From Salinivirgaceae bacterium (lineage in GTDB: Bacteria > Bacteroidota > Bacteroidia > Bacteroidales > SZUA-534): a stretch of DNA of 64,000 nt. This document shows, piece by piece, positions 53,799 to 62,495 of the stretch (positions within the stretch are counted from its first letter, which is position 1; each line of letters starts with the position of its first letter). The notes under the pieces are model-generated. The model did not search any database and was not told the origin of the DNA. It was given only the letters and a program-made list of their open reading frames with translations. The stretch covers positions 86,919 to 150,918 of the forward strand of contig JAKSOL010000004.1 of NCBI GenBank assembly GCA_024405635.1, read 5' to 3'. The translations under genes were made by a program, and so were the position numbers.

Positions 53799-54596
53799 AT
53801 GAATAAATATGTACTAATAGCATTGGGAGCCATGGTGATGGCTTCGTGCTCAAATTCGTCAAACAACAATAAGGCTAAACAACAATTAGAAGAAGTATCG
53901 GTATCGCAAATTGTTGAAGATATTAATAGCATCCCAGCTCCAAACTCTTTGGAGTTGATGGATATGATAAACAAATCGGGTGCTGCTTATTTGCTAGATG
54001 CAACCAATAGTATTGAAAATATTGAGAATTACTTGAGTACAAAATCAAAGGCATTGAACCTTGGTGTTTATGCTGCCGATTTGTGCTACAATGTTGCATA
54101 TAACAAACAGGCTGAAGTTGAACTTTACTTAAAGAACTTGCTTGTTATTGTGAGCGACCTTAACATTAGCATCAATGCCGAAAAAATATCTGATAGCTTT
54201 AAAGATAACAGCAGCGATTTTGCAACTCTTTCAAAATTGACAACCGATATGCTTGAAGAGTCGCAATATATTTTGAATCAAACTGATCAAACTGAAATTG
54301 CGCTAATGTTCTTAATTGGTAGTTGGGTTGAAACTGCAAGCGTTTGCTTGTCGGTTGTTGAAAATTCACAAAATCCAGCAGCTGCAATGGATATGGTTAA
54401 AAATCATTTTGACTACATTGACAACATTATTAAATACTTAGATTTGAAAAAAGAAAGCAGCGAGTTTGCTGACTTTATCGAGTCGTTTGCTTCAATAAAA
54501 GTAAAATACGAGGCATTTAAGGCAGATTCGTCAAATGCTGATGCAACAGCAGCTTTGACTGAAGAGGTTGCAAATCTTCGTTCGTCGATTATTTAA
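53799..54596 (+). CDS. helical lipoprotein of unknown function
   Basis: 265 residues. Lipobox in LIALGAMVMASC-SNSSNNN, then an Asn/Ser linker and an almost entirely helical domain (QQLEEVSVSQIVEDINSI, LELMDMINKSGAAYLLDATNSIENIENYLST, ALNLGVYAADLCYNVAYNKQAEVELYLKNLL). No family recognised with a known role. Monocistronic: own -7 element and strong terminator. Confidence 0.7.
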   Translation: MNKYVLIALGAMVMASCSNSSNNNKAKQQLEEVSVSQIVEDINSIPAPNSLELMDMINKSGAAYLLDATNSIENIENYLSTKSKALNLGVYAADLCYNVAYNKQAEVELYLKNLLVIVSDLNISINAEKISDSFKDNSSDFATLSKLTTDMLEESQYILNQTDQTEIALMFLIGSWVETASVCLSVVENSQNPAAAMDMVKNHFDYIDNIIKYLDLKKESSEFADFIESFASIKVKYEAFKADSSNADATAALTEEVANLRSSII

Positions 54597-54620
54597 GAAA
54601 ACATTTAGTTTTAAGATATA

Positions 54621-54656
54621 AAAACGCTGGGAGTATTGTTCTCTCAGCGTTTTTTT
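54621..54656 (+). terminator. terminator after the helical lipoprotein
   Basis: AAAACGCTGGGAG pairs with CTCTCAGCGTTTT (13 bp, one wobble), 7-base loop, T run. Confidence 0.85.
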
Positions 54657-54781
54657 TGTGTGTTGTTTTCAGTAATAAGTATAAAACTTGCTTAAGCAGT
54701 AGAAATCTGAATTTTGGTATATTATAGAGTGAGAAAAAACGAGAATAACGAAAAAATGTCAGTATTTAAGGTTTAAAAATG

Positions 54782-54789
54782 TAATTTTG
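54782..54789 (+). promoter_or_regulatory. -7 element of the sigma-54 activator operon
   Basis: TAATTTTG, 21 bases before ATG 54811. No TTG box at proper distance. Confidence 0.4.
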
Positions 54790-54810
54790 TCACACCAAAG
54801 TTTTTAGACA

Positions 54811-56085
54811 ATGGATATTCAACAAATACAGCAAGTAAAGCAACGGTTTAATTTGATTGGTAACAATGCCGAATTGAACCGAGCAATAGATATAGCTATT
54901 CAAGTGGCGGCAACCGATTTAACGGTTTTGGTTACAGGAGAGAGTGGTACGGGTAAAGAAACAGTTCCAAAAATTATTCATCAGTTTAGCTCCCGAAAGC
55001 ATGGTGAGTACATTGCAGTGAACTGCGGAGCAATTCCAGAGGGAACAATAGATTCGGAATTGTTTGGTCATGAAAAAGGCGCATTTACAGGAGCACACGA
55101 GGCCCGAAAAGGCTATTTTGAAGTGGCAAACAACGGAACAATTTTTCTTGATGAGGTGGCTGAATTGCCATTATCAACACAAGTGCGTTTGTTGCGCGTG
55201 CTTGAAACAGGTGAATTTATTCGTGTGGGCTCGTCAAAAGTATTGAAAACCAATGTGCGAGTTGTGGCTGCCACAAATGTTAATTTGCCATTGGCTATTG
55301 AGCAAGGTAAGTTCCGCGAGGACTTGTATTATCGTTTAAATACTGTTCCTGTTAAATTGCCGCCATTGCGAGAACGTAGCGAAGATATTTATCTCTTGTT
55401 TCGCAAATTTGCCGCCGACTTTGCCGATAATTGGCATGTGCCGGTTATTACACTTACTCCAGATGCGAGAAATGTGCTCGAAAAATTCCGTTGGCCAGGT
55501 AACATACGCCAGTTAAAAAATGTGACCGAGCAGATATCGATAATAGAAGAGAGCCGAGAGATAAATGCTCAAACAATGATGAAGTATTTGCCAATGACTG
55601 AAAGCGGGCATTTACCTACAATAATGTCGCATCAAACTGAAGATCAGTCGTTTTCGTCGGAAAGAGAAATTTTGTATAAAGTTCTTTTTGATATGAAGAA
55701 CGACATGAACGACTTAAAGAAACTTGTTCATGATTTGATGCTTAACAAGGCCGATAGTCAACAACTTATTAAAGATAATGCTCGGGTTTTTCAGAATATT
55801 TACCCATCGCATCAAACTTCGGATATTTCGGTTGACGAATCTATGCAAAGCGATACTAATACTCCAATAATTATCAGTCAGCCAACACATAAAACCAATC
55901 ATGGGCATATTCAAGATACCGATGAATTTGTTGAGGAGTCGTTGTCGCTTGAAGATAAAAATGTGGAGATGATTCGTAAAGCTCTTGAAAAATATAATGG
56001 TAAGCGCAAATATGCAGCGCAAGAGTTGGGTATTTCGGAGCGCACACTTTATAGAAAGATTAACCAATACAACTTGGACAAATGA
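54811..56085 (+). CDS. sigma-54-dependent transcriptional activator without receiver domain
   Basis: 424 residues. AAA+ domain from ~18: Walker A GESGTGKE, the sigma-54-contacting loop GAFTGA intact, Walker B IFLDEVAEL, and REDLYYRLNTVPVKLPPLRER. A ~100-residue linker follows and then a Fis-type helix-turn-helix (NGKRKYAAQELGISERTLYRKINQYNL). There is no N-terminal sensor or phospho-receiver domain, so activity must be set by level or partners. It overlaps the lptE gene by 4 bases, and the set activator-lptE-TPR-like-secG recurs in Bacteroidota, suggesting an envelope-linked regulator. Confidence 0.9.
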   Translation: MDIQQIQQVKQRFNLIGNNAELNRAIDIAIQVAATDLTVLVTGESGTGKETVPKIIHQFSSRKHGEYIAVNCGAIPEGTIDSELFGHEKGAFTGAHEARKGYFEVANNGTIFLDEVAELPLSTQVRLLRVLETGEFIRVGSSKVLKTNVRVVAATNVNLPLAIEQGKFREDLYYRLNTVPVKLPPLRERSEDIYLLFRKFAADFADNWHVPVITLTPDARNVLEKFRWPGNIRQLKNVTEQISIIEESREINAQTMMKYLPMTESGHLPTIMSHQTEDQSFSSEREILYKVLFDMKNDMNDLKKLVHDLMLNKADSQQLIKDNARVFQNIYPSHQTSDISVDESMQSDTNTPIIISQPTHKTNHGHIQDTDEFVEESLSLEDKNVEMIRKALEKYNGKRKYAAQELGISERTLYRKINQYNLDK

Positions 56086-56594
56086 AAGTTAAGCAGTTGA
56101 TAATGTGTTTGGCATTGGCCTTGGTATCGGTATCGTGTACTATAAAATATTCGTTTACAGGAGCATCAATACCAGTAGATGCAAAAACCTTTGCAGTTGA
56201 AGATTTTAAGAATATGGCTCCGCTAATTAACCCCGATTTGGCAAATGAATTGTCGGAGGCATTGCGAGAGAAATTGCTGAAACAAACATCGCTCAAACAA
56301 GCTAGAGATTATAATTCGGGCGATTTGCGTTTTTCGGGTACTATTACGAACTATATGACAGCGCCTACGGCTATTAAATCCGATGATGTCGCTTCGTTAA
56401 ACCGTTTAACAATTGTTATAACTGTAACTTTTGAGAACGATAAGGACCCAAAATCGAATTATAAGTCGGGTTTTTCGCGATATGCTGATTATAATAGCGA
56501 AAATAGTTTGTCGGATGTAGAATCGACTTTAACAGCCGAGATTGTTGAGCAACTTGTTGACGACATCTTTAGTAAGGCAGTAGTTAACTGGTAG
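56082..56594 (+). CDS. lptE: LptE-family lipoprotein
   Basis: 170 residues. Signal with lipobox ALALVSVSC-TIKYSFTGASI. The YSFTGASIP start and the VxxFxNxAPLxNPxLA pattern (VEDFKNMAPLINPDLANELSEALREKLL) are typical of the Bacteroidota LptE-like family. LptE supports LptD in inserting lipopolysaccharide in the outer membrane; in this phylum the assignment is by family and context. Overlaps the activator gene by 4 bases. Confidence 0.82.
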   Translation: MKVKQLIMCLALALVSVSCTIKYSFTGASIPVDAKTFAVEDFKNMAPLINPDLANELSEALREKLLKQTSLKQARDYNSGDLRFSGTITNYMTAPTAIKSDDVASLNRLTIVITVTFENDKDPKSNYKSGFSRYADYNSENSLSDVESTLTAEIVEQLVDDIFSKAVVNW

Positions 56595-56602
56595 TAAGTA
56601 AA

Positions 56603-57286
56603 ATGAAGCGCGACGATATATTGCGATATATTGATTATCCTGAAACGCTTGATGCGCGCTCGGCTGAGCAACTTGAGGTTTTGCTTGGCGAATGCCCGTT
56701 TTTTCAATCAGCAAGGTTGCTTCATATAAAAAATTTAAAGAACCAGACTAGCATAAACTACTTGCGAAATTTGCGCAAGGCGGCCATTTATGTAACCGAC
56801 CGAAAAAAACTGTTTTATTTGCTAGATGAAAGGTCGCTTTTTCGTAGTACAAAAAGCAGTCAAGATCAATTGGCGGAACTTGAGACGTTTGATTTTGCCG
56901 ATTTAGAGCAACTTACCGACTTTGGTGAACTTGACCAAATTCGTGATATGTACGAGAGCGAATCGTATTCGTTAGAAGCAAACGAAATTGGTGCTGCTGA
57001 AAATGACGATGAAATGGATAGCTTGCTAAGTGCTGTGGGGGCATTTGAGCGTCGATCGTTGGAGGTGAAACAACAGCCGCAAGAGGAAATTAAAATTGAC
57101 GTTGAGGATAGGTCATCAGATATGTCAAGCGACTTGATGTCAGAAACTTTGGCTCAAATTTATGTTAAGCAAAAACATTATGACAAGGCTATTGCTATGT
57201 ACGAGAAATTAAGTTTGAAATATCCAGAAAAAAGTACTTATTTCGCGACTCAAATAAAATCAATAGAAGAAATTATAAATAGTTAA
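56603..57286 (+). CDS. TPR-like cytoplasmic protein
   Basis: 227 residues, no signal peptide, acidic middle. The start (DILRYIDYPETLDARSAEQLEVLLGECPFFQSARLLHIKNLKN) is a pattern I associate with Bacteroidota proteins in this operon. The C-terminus has one TPR unit (LAQIYVKQKHYDKAIAMYEKLSLKYPEKS). Sits between lptE and secG with gaps of 8 and 4 bases. Function unknown; a link to envelope biogenesis is inferred from position. Confidence 0.7.
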   Translation: MKRDDILRYIDYPETLDARSAEQLEVLLGECPFFQSARLLHIKNLKNQTSINYLRNLRKAAIYVTDRKKLFYLLDERSLFRSTKSSQDQLAELETFDFADLEQLTDFGELDQIRDMYESESYSLEANEIGAAENDDEMDSLLSAVGAFERRSLEVKQQPQEEIKIDVEDRSSDMSSDLMSETLAQIYVKQKHYDKAIAMYEKLSLKYPEKSTYFATQIKSIEEIINS

Positions 57287-57290
57287 TACA

Positions 57291-57611
57291 ATGTTTACAC
57301 TTATTACAGTTTTAATTTGTGTTGTTTGCGTCTTTATGATTCTTATTGTATTGGTGCAAAACTCAAAAGGTGGAGGCTTGGCTTCAAACTTTGCAAGTTC
57401 AAACCAAGTATTGGGAGTTCGCAAGACAACTGACTTTTTGGAAAAAGCAACTTGGACTTTGGCAGGTACCTTGTTGGTACTTTGCATTTTAGCTTCAGCG
57501 TTTATTCCACGCGACGAAGTTGAAACAACAACCAGCAAAATTCAACAACAAGTTGATGAGTTGCCAGATCCATTCCAAGTACCTGAATCTACTGCTCCTG
57601 TAGCAGAATAA
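57291..57611 (+). CDS. secG: preprotein translocase subunit SecG
   Basis: 106 residues, two membrane segments (LITVLICVVCVFMILIVLVQ at the start, ATWTLAGTLLVLCILASAF near 50-68) separated by NSKGGGLASNFASSNQVLGVRKTTDFLEK, the SecG signature. It stabilises SecYE during Sec export. Last gene of the activator-lptE-secG operon, followed by a strong terminator. The C-terminal tail is polar and longer than in E. coli, usual for the phylum. Confidence 0.92.
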   Translation: MFTLITVLICVVCVFMILIVLVQNSKGGGLASNFASSNQVLGVRKTTDFLEKATWTLAGTLLVLCILASAFIPRDEVETTTSKIQQQVDELPDPFQVPESTAPVAE

Positions 57612-57630
57612 TTGATTTTGAAAACCCATA

Positions 57631-57668
57631 AAAGAGCCAATCTGAACTTTCAGGTTGGCTCTTTTGTT
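57631..57668 (+). terminator. terminator after secG
   Basis: AAAAGAGCCAATCTGAA and TTCAGGTTGGCTCTTTT are inverted copies with one wobble pair; the tip must open to form the loop. T-rich tail follows, 13 bases before the next ATG. Confidence 0.85.
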
Positions 57669-57680
57669 TTGCGTTAAATT

Positions 57681-58379
57681 ATGGCTTATACTGATATTTT
57701 GATTGATTTTGACGATACAATCTTCGATACACATGGTAATGCAATTATTTCGTTAGGCGAGGTGTTTGAACACTTTAACCTTGGTCGATATTTTGATAAG
57801 GTTGAAGATTTTACTATCCCATATTGGAAAACTAACGTTGAATTGTGGAACTTGTATAGTCATGGTAAAATTGAACGCCCAGTGCTTATGGTTGAGCGAT
57901 TTAGGCGCCCACTTGCTTTGGGGAAAGGACTAAGCCCAAGTAAAGAGTATTGCCTTGAGGTGAGTGATTATTTTCTCGACCGTTGTGGTGAAAAATCGGG
58001 GTTGATTGCTGGTGCTCGTCAGTTGCTTGAATATTTACAGCAAAAATATCGCCTACATGTGGCAAGTAATGGGTTCCACGAGGTGCAATACAAAAAGATG
58101 CGAAGTGCCAAAGTTGAACAATTTTTTACAAGTGTTATTTTATCGGAGGATGCAGGGGCAAACAAACCTAGTACTGAGTATTTTGACTATGCATTGGCAA
58201 AAATTGGCGCATTGCGTCAGCAAACTATAATGATAGGCGATACATTTTCAACCGACATTATGGGTGCTATGAATTATGGTATTGACCAAATTTTTTTGAA
58301 TCATAATGCCGATTTTATATTGCCAGTAAAACCAACGCATGAGGTAAAAAGTTTGCTTGAAATTATGAGAATCTTGTAA
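57681..58379 (+). CDS. YjjG-type HAD nucleotidase
   Basis: 232 residues. HAD motifs: DFDDTIFDTH (nucleophile Asp), VASNGF (motif II), NKPSTEYFDYAL (motif III Lys) and MIGDTFSTDIMGA (motif IV). It matches the YjjG family of noncanonical pyrimidine nucleotidases, which clear damaged or analogue nucleotide monophosphates. Convergent with proA across a terminator. Confidence 0.88.
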   Translation: MAYTDILIDFDDTIFDTHGNAIISLGEVFEHFNLGRYFDKVEDFTIPYWKTNVELWNLYSHGKIERPVLMVERFRRPLALGKGLSPSKEYCLEVSDYFLDRCGEKSGLIAGARQLLEYLQQKYRLHVASNGFHEVQYKKMRSAKVEQFFTSVILSEDAGANKPSTEYFDYALAKIGALRQQTIMIGDTFSTDIMGAMNYGIDQIFLNHNADFILPVKPTHEVKSLLEIMRIL

Positions 58380-58404
58380 CTTTCTTTTAAAAAGTATATA
58401 AGTA

Positions 58405-58445
58405 TAAAAAAGGCTGATAATCAATTTTGACTATCAGCTTTTTTG
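58405..58445. terminator. terminator between convergent YjjG-type gene and proA
   Basis: AAAAGGCTGATA pairs with TATCAGCTTTTTT around a 12-base loop, with A and T runs on the two sides so that it can act in both directions. Confidence 0.75.
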
Positions 58446-58467
58446 GCTTTAAATAAAAGTTTGTGTA

Positions 58468-59754
58468 TTAATTATTTAAAGGTTTGTGCTTAAAAGTTTT
58501 AGTGCCGTTTGCATAGTCGGCAACTATGTGTCCGTTGCCTTTTAATCTCCATTTGTAACTTTGCAAACCGTCGAGGCCAACAGGACCGCGAGCGTGTATT
58601 TTGCTAGTTGAAATGCCAACTTCAGCGCCTAATCCGTAGCGGAAACCATCGGCAAAGCGGGTGCTGCAGTTCCACATAACACTACCGCTATCGCAAAGGT
58701 CCATAAAACGTTGGGCGGCATTTGCATCTGCAGTAATAATCGATTCGGTGTGGCGTGAGCTGTATTTGTTAATGTGAGCAATGGCTTCGTCAATCGAGTC
58801 AACTAGCTTAATTGAAACTTTGTAGTCAAGATATTCGGTTTTCCATGTGGTGTCGGTAGCTGGGGTTACATCTGGAATGATTGCGGCAACACGCTCGCAA
58901 CCAAATATTTCAACGTTGTGTTTGTCGAGCTCGGCTTTCAGTTTTGGTAAAAATACTTTTGCAACGTTGGAGTGAACTAACATGGTTTCGGTAGCATTGC
59001 AAACCGATACGTATTGGCATTTAGCATCAACAGCAACTTTAACGGCCATATCGATGTCGGCAGCACTATCGATGTAAAGGTGGCAAATGCCATCGGCGTG
59101 ACCAAGTACGGCAATGCTGCTATTTTGCATAATGTATTGAACAAAAGCATTTGAACCGCGAGGGATGATTAGGTCAATGTATTGGTCGAGTTTTAGCATT
59201 GCGTTAACGTCTTCGCGGGTTTCAAGCAACTGAATCCATCCCTCTGGCATTCCAGCGGCAATGGTGGCTTCTGCAATTACTTTGGTAAGTACGCGGTTGG
59301 TTTCAATAGCTTCGCGGCCGCCTTTAAGCAATACTGCGTTGCCACTTTTAAGGCATAGCGACGAAATTTGCACAAGGGCATCGGGGCGCGATTCAAATAT
59401 CATTCCAATTACACCTATTGGGCAACTTACGCGGCGTAATTCAAGTCCATCGTCGAGTAGGGTGGCTTGTTGTACGTGGCCTACAGGGTCGGCTAATAGT
59501 TCAAGGCTTGCTATGCCGTCAACTACCGATTGCAACTTGCTTTCGTCGAATTTTAAGCGTTTTAGCATTGGGGCATCAAGGTTCTCGCTTTGGCTGCGAG
59601 CAATGTCGGCATGGTTGGCTTCAAAAATGGCAGCAGCATTGTTGGTTAATGCTTTTGCCATTGCTTGCAAAGCTTGGTTCTTTATGTCGCTTGAAATGGC
59701 CGCCATTTGTAGTGATGCGGTCTTGGCTTTTTGTGCGGTTTCAATAATATTCAT
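58468..59754 (-). CDS. proA: gamma-glutamyl phosphate reductase
   Basis: 428 residues. ALDH-fold enzyme: CPIGVIGMIFESRPDALVQISSLCLKSGNAVLLKGG near 115-150, LIIPRGSNAFVQYI near 215, the catalytic-cysteine region SVCNATETMLVH near 255, and ARGPVGLDGLQSYKW at the end. Second step of proline synthesis, NADPH-dependent. proB is not in the window. It follows the outer-membrane barrel gene by 18 bases on the minus strand. Confidence 0.96.
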   Translation of the reverse strand: MNIIETAQKAKTASLQMAAISSDIKNQALQAMAKALTNNAAAIFEANHADIARSQSENLDAPMLKRLKFDESKLQSVVDGIASLELLADPVGHVQQATLLDDGLELRRVSCPIGVIGMIFESRPDALVQISSLCLKSGNAVLLKGGREAIETNRVLTKVIAEATIAAGMPEGWIQLLETREDVNAMLKLDQYIDLIIPRGSNAFVQYIMQNSSIAVLGHADGICHLYIDSAADIDMAVKVAVDAKCQYVSVCNATETMLVHSNVAKVFLPKLKAELDKHNVEIFGCERVAAIIPDVTPATDTTWKTEYLDYKVSIKLVDSIDEAIAHINKYSSRHTESIITADANAAQRFMDLCDSGSVMWNCSTRFADGFRYGLGAEVGISTSKIHARGPVGLDGLQSYKWRLKGNGHIVADYANGTKTFKHKPLNN

Positions 59755-59772
59755 AGTGTATTGTGTTTCAAT

Positions 59773-60540
59773 TTATAGCCCCGTTTTTGGAACGTAGCCT
59801 TCATATTCTTCTTCAACTTTGAAATGGTAAAAGTTCCAAAGCAAGGTGAATGATAAGCTTGTTTCTTGAAGGCGCGAGGCTTGAATGATATCAGGTTGAC
59901 TGCGTTTTACGTTCTTTTTTAAGAAATTCTGACCGCCAGCTACTTGTAGGTCATAACGGCCATCGATTAAAATCGAGATGCTTTTGCCAAAGTTGTAGCG
60001 TATGCCCCAGCCAAGTTTGTTTCCAAAGTCGAAATCGCGCACTGGACGACTGTAGTGGTTGTAACGCGAAAAACGGATGAATGAGGCTTCAAAGTTTTGA
60101 CTTTCAGTGTTGTCGGCTATTTTGTATCCCACGTAGGGGCCAACGTATCCAATAAGGCGCAAGCTGCCTTTGCCCAATTCAAAATGGGCAAACATTGGAA
60201 CTTCGATGTAGGTTAATGTGCGAGTGAATTTTGAGCCTTCAACTTTTTCGTCACGTTCGGTCCAACCTTTTTTCATGTAGTTGCATTCGAACTGAATGCC
60301 GCAATTGTTTAGGTTGTTAAGTAGTAGCACCGCGCCAAAGTTGCTGTTGTATAGTGGGCGTTGCAGTTGGTTTAGCGCGTGGGGCTCAAAGTTTGCTCCA
60401 AATTTGCCGTATCCTACGCGTGCGCCTATTGAAATTTGGGCAGAGAGAGTAATTGGTATAAATAGCAAAAACGTTAGAAGGAATCGAGTTGCGATTCTTC
60501 TAACGCATTTATAATTAATAGTTTTGAAGAAATTAATCAT
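59773..60540 (-). CDS. outer-membrane beta-barrel (PorT-like) protein downstream of recA
   Basis: 255 residues from ATG 60540, which overlaps the recA stop by 8 bases. The signal peptide ends [19 protein letters not shown]. The mature part is strand-rich ([99 protein letters not shown]), typical of PorT/OMP_b-brl_2 barrels. A 14 bp hairpin with a T run, the apparent recA terminator, lies inside its signal-peptide codons. Earlier in-frame starts would lie deep in recA. Function unknown. Confidence 0.75.
   Translation of the reverse strand: MINFFKTINYKCVRRIATRFLLTFLLFIPITLSAQISIGARVGYGKFGANFEPHALNQLQRPLYNSNFGAVLLLNNLNNCGIQFECNYMKKGWTERDEKVEGSKFTRTLTYIEVPMFAHFELGKGSLRLIGYVGPYVGYKIADNTESQNFEASFIRFSRYNHYSRPVRDFDFGNKLGWGIRYNFGKSISILIDGRYDLQVAGGQNFLKKNVKRSQPDIIQASRLQETSLSFTLLWNFYHFKVEEEYEGYVPKTGL
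60467..60505 (-). terminator. recA terminator or attenuator embedded in the next ORF
   Basis: Read on the minus strand, CGTTAGAAGAATCG (60505-60492), loop CAACT, then CGATTCCTTCTAACG (60486-60472; one bulged base) and TTTTT. It begins 28 bases after the recA stop but lies within codons ~12-22 of the barrel gene. Confidence 0.7.
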
Positions 60541-61573
60541 CGCTTCCGCCAACCAAAGCTTCACCAGCCGATACTTTTTCAACAATTTTGGTTTCAATCT
60601 CTTTTGCCAATTCGGCATTGTCGCGTAATAATTGGCATACGTTGTCGCGCCCTTGACCTATTTTGTTGCCATTGTAGCTAAACCACGAGCCGGCTTTTTG
60701 AATAATATCAAGTTCAACCCCCATGTCAACTATTTCTGCAACTTTTGATATGCCTTCGCCATACATAATGTCGAATTCGGCTTTGCGGAAAGGTGCAGCA
60801 AGTTTGTTTTTTACCACTTTGGCTTTTACGTGGTTACCAGTAATCTCGTCGCCATCTTTAACTTGGGTAGAGCGGCGAATATCGATGCGGATTGAGGCGT
60901 AGAATTTAAGAGCATTACCGCCAGTGGTTGTTTCAGGGTTGCCAAACATTACGCCAATTTTTTCGCGTAATTGGTTAATGAAGATGCAGCAAGTTTTGGT
61001 TTTGTTAATGCTACCAGTGAGTTTGCGAAGGGCTTGCGACATTAGTCGAGCTTGTAAACCAACTTTGTTGTCGCCCATGTCGCCTTCAATTTCGGCTTTT
61101 GGTGTAAGTGCAGCAACCGAGTCGATGACAATAATGTCAATTGCACCTGAACGGATAAGGTGGTCGGCTATCTCAAGAGCTTGCTCTCCATTGTCGGGTT
61201 GCGAGATTAGCAAGTTTTTAATATCAACGCCAAGTTTTTCGGCATAAAAACGATCAAATGCATGCTCAGCATCAATAAATGCAGCTATGCCGCCAGCTTT
61301 TTGTGCTTCGGCAATGGCATGAATGGCCAAGGTTGTTTTACCCGACGATTCGGGACCGTAAATCTCAATGATACGTCCGCGAGGGTAACCACCAATGCCT
61401 AGTGCAAGATCAAGGCCCAGCGAGCCCGAAGGTATTACTGGTACGTCATCAATTGCGTGGTCGTCGCCCATTCGCATAATTGAGCCTTTGCCAAAACTTT
61501 TTTCAATTTTATCAATGGTTAGCTGTAGAGCCTTGAGTTTCTCTGCTGCCAAATCTGCTTGTTCTTTTGCCAT
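60533..61573 (-). CDS. recA: recombinase RecA
   Basis: 346 residues from ATG 61573 ([20 protein letters not shown]). The in-frame ATG at 61609 is rejected because it lies inside the -7 element. Walker [56 protein letters not shown] (L2 loop region) and IMYGEGIS are all present. RecA pairs homologous DNA strands and stimulates LexA-type autocleavage. It heads a possible three-gene run with the barrel gene and proA. Confidence 0.97.
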   Translation of the reverse strand: MAKEQADLAAEKLKALQLTIDKIEKSFGKGSIMRMGDDHAIDDVPVIPSGSLGLDLALGIGGYPRGRIIEIYGPESSGKTTLAIHAIAEAQKAGGIAAFIDAEHAFDRFYAEKLGVDIKNLLISQPDNGEQALEIADHLIRSGAIDIIVIDSVAALTPKAEIEGDMGDNKVGLQARLMSQALRKLTGSINKTKTCCIFINQLREKIGVMFGNPETTTGGNALKFYASIRIDIRRSTQVKDGDEITGNHVKAKVVKNKLAAPFRKAEFDIMYGEGISKVAEIVDMGVELDIIQKAGSWFSYNGNKIGQGRDNVCQLLRDNAELAKEIETKIVEKVSAGEALVGGSDD

Positions 61574-61606
61574 AGTGTCTGTTTTATTGTTTTTTATGAA
61601 TGCAGC

Positions 61607-61614
61607 CAAAGATA
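61607..61614 (-). promoter_or_regulatory. -7 element of recA
   Basis: TATCTTTG on the minus strand (61614-61607), 33 bases before ATG 61573. It overlaps the alternative ATG at 61609 and so decides the start. No TTG box at the expected distance. Confidence 0.5.
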
Positions 61615-61799
61615 AAAGGTTTTGATGTTGTAACTGCTATTGTTGAAAAAGATTGTGGAATAGTAAATATTAAGATTGTATTTTTTTCTGTTAGCTTTCG
61701 GTTTATTTGGTAAAGTTAGTCTATATGCCATAATGTATTATTTTCTCTTTGCCAACCGTGCTTTCTCGTTGTTGCTTTTATGACAAATCTCCTCAAATC
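61615..61799. other. divergent region between recA and the lipoprotein leader
   Basis: About 185 AT-rich bases with no supported gene or repeat. Confidence 0.35.
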
Positions 61800-61832
61800 T
61801 TGCATCCCAAACAATCTATTTTGATATATTTG
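61800..61832 (+). promoter_or_regulatory. candidate promoter of the tandem lipoprotein operon
   Basis: TTG (61800-61802), 22 bases, TATATTTG (61825-61832). It would give an unusually long leader of about 200 bases before ATG 62044. Confidence 0.45.
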
Positions 61833-61918
61833 CAAAGTACTTTTAGTATTTATCAAAGACTTTTATAGGATATTAAACGCAAATACATGCGTAACGAATT
61901 GATATACAATATTTTAAA

Positions 61919-61926
61919 GGGGGGGG
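61919..61926 (+). repeat. G8 homopolymer tract in the lipoprotein leader
   Basis: Eight consecutive G between TTTTAAA and TAATACCGC. Long G runs are exceptional in this AT-rich sequence and are prone to slippage. Confidence 0.8.
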
Positions 61927-61967
61927 TAATACCGCTCCGCTAAGCGTTTGTATATTAAAGGATTATG

Positions 61968-62006
61968 GCCTTCTGCCGGTGCCGTGTGCATCAGCGGAAG
62001 GCTTTT
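61968..62006 (+). terminator. terminator-like hairpin (possible attenuator) in the lipoprotein leader
   Basis: GCCTTCTGC pairs with GCGGAAGGC (9 bp, one wobble) around a 17-base loop, followed by TTTTCTTG. It ends 37 bases before ATG 62044. Confidence 0.6.
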
Positions 62007-62043
62007 CTTGTTTATGCAATTAATAATCTAAAACATAAAACTA

Positions 62044-62478
62044 ATGGGAAATAAAGTGTTCAATTTTTGGGGCAAGACATTTGCCGTTGCACTGGCGGCT
62101 GTAATTGCAGCATTCTCGCTTGCTTCTTGCTCGGATGATGATGAGGAGGATACTAAAAAAGAAGAAGTAACAAAAGCTGTAGAATTTGCTCCAGAAAGTT
62201 CTGCTGAATCGCTGCTTGAAGAATTGAGGATTTTTGCGAATGATTCCACTGTAGAAAAGATTGTCTGTAAAGCAACGGGGGATTGGAGCTCGTATAATTC
62301 AGAGTCAGTAACGTTTTTTTACAGGAATGTTATTCCAGACATGGATGAAGCCGCAAAGGGAAAGTGGATTGGCGAAGGCGATTTAAATTATAAACTGGGC
62401 GAGGCATCTAAGGTTCCTGATGACAGTATAGGAATTGTAAAACGTGGTTTTACGATTAATGCGAATTTGAAGAAATAA
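62044..62478 (+). CDS. small lipoprotein, tandem paralogue 1
   Basis: 144 residues. Signal and lipobox VIAAFSLASC-SDDDEEDTKKE. The mature domain has LNYKLGEASKVPDDSIGIVKRGFTINANLKK at the end. The next gene shares the lipobox segment and this C-terminal block almost unchanged, so the two are tandem duplicates with a diverged middle. No known family recognised. It lies behind a long leader with a G8 tract and a terminator-like hairpin, so expression may be switched or attenuated. Confidence 0.7.
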   Translation: MGNKVFNFWGKTFAVALAAVIAAFSLASCSDDDEEDTKKEEVTKAVEFAPESSAESLLEELRIFANDSTVEKIVCKATGDWSSYNSESVTFFYRNVIPDMDEAAKGKWIGEGDLNYKLGEASKVPDDSIGIVKRGFTINANLKK

Positions 62479-62495
62479 CTAAAACACATACAATT

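Noticed and set aside
61574..61609. Longer recA start at 61609
   Set aside because: The start would lie inside the -7 element and adds 12 residues not typical of RecA N-termini.
61919..61926. G8 tract as a coding frameshift site
   Set aside because: No convincing coding frame spans it; it lies in the leader.
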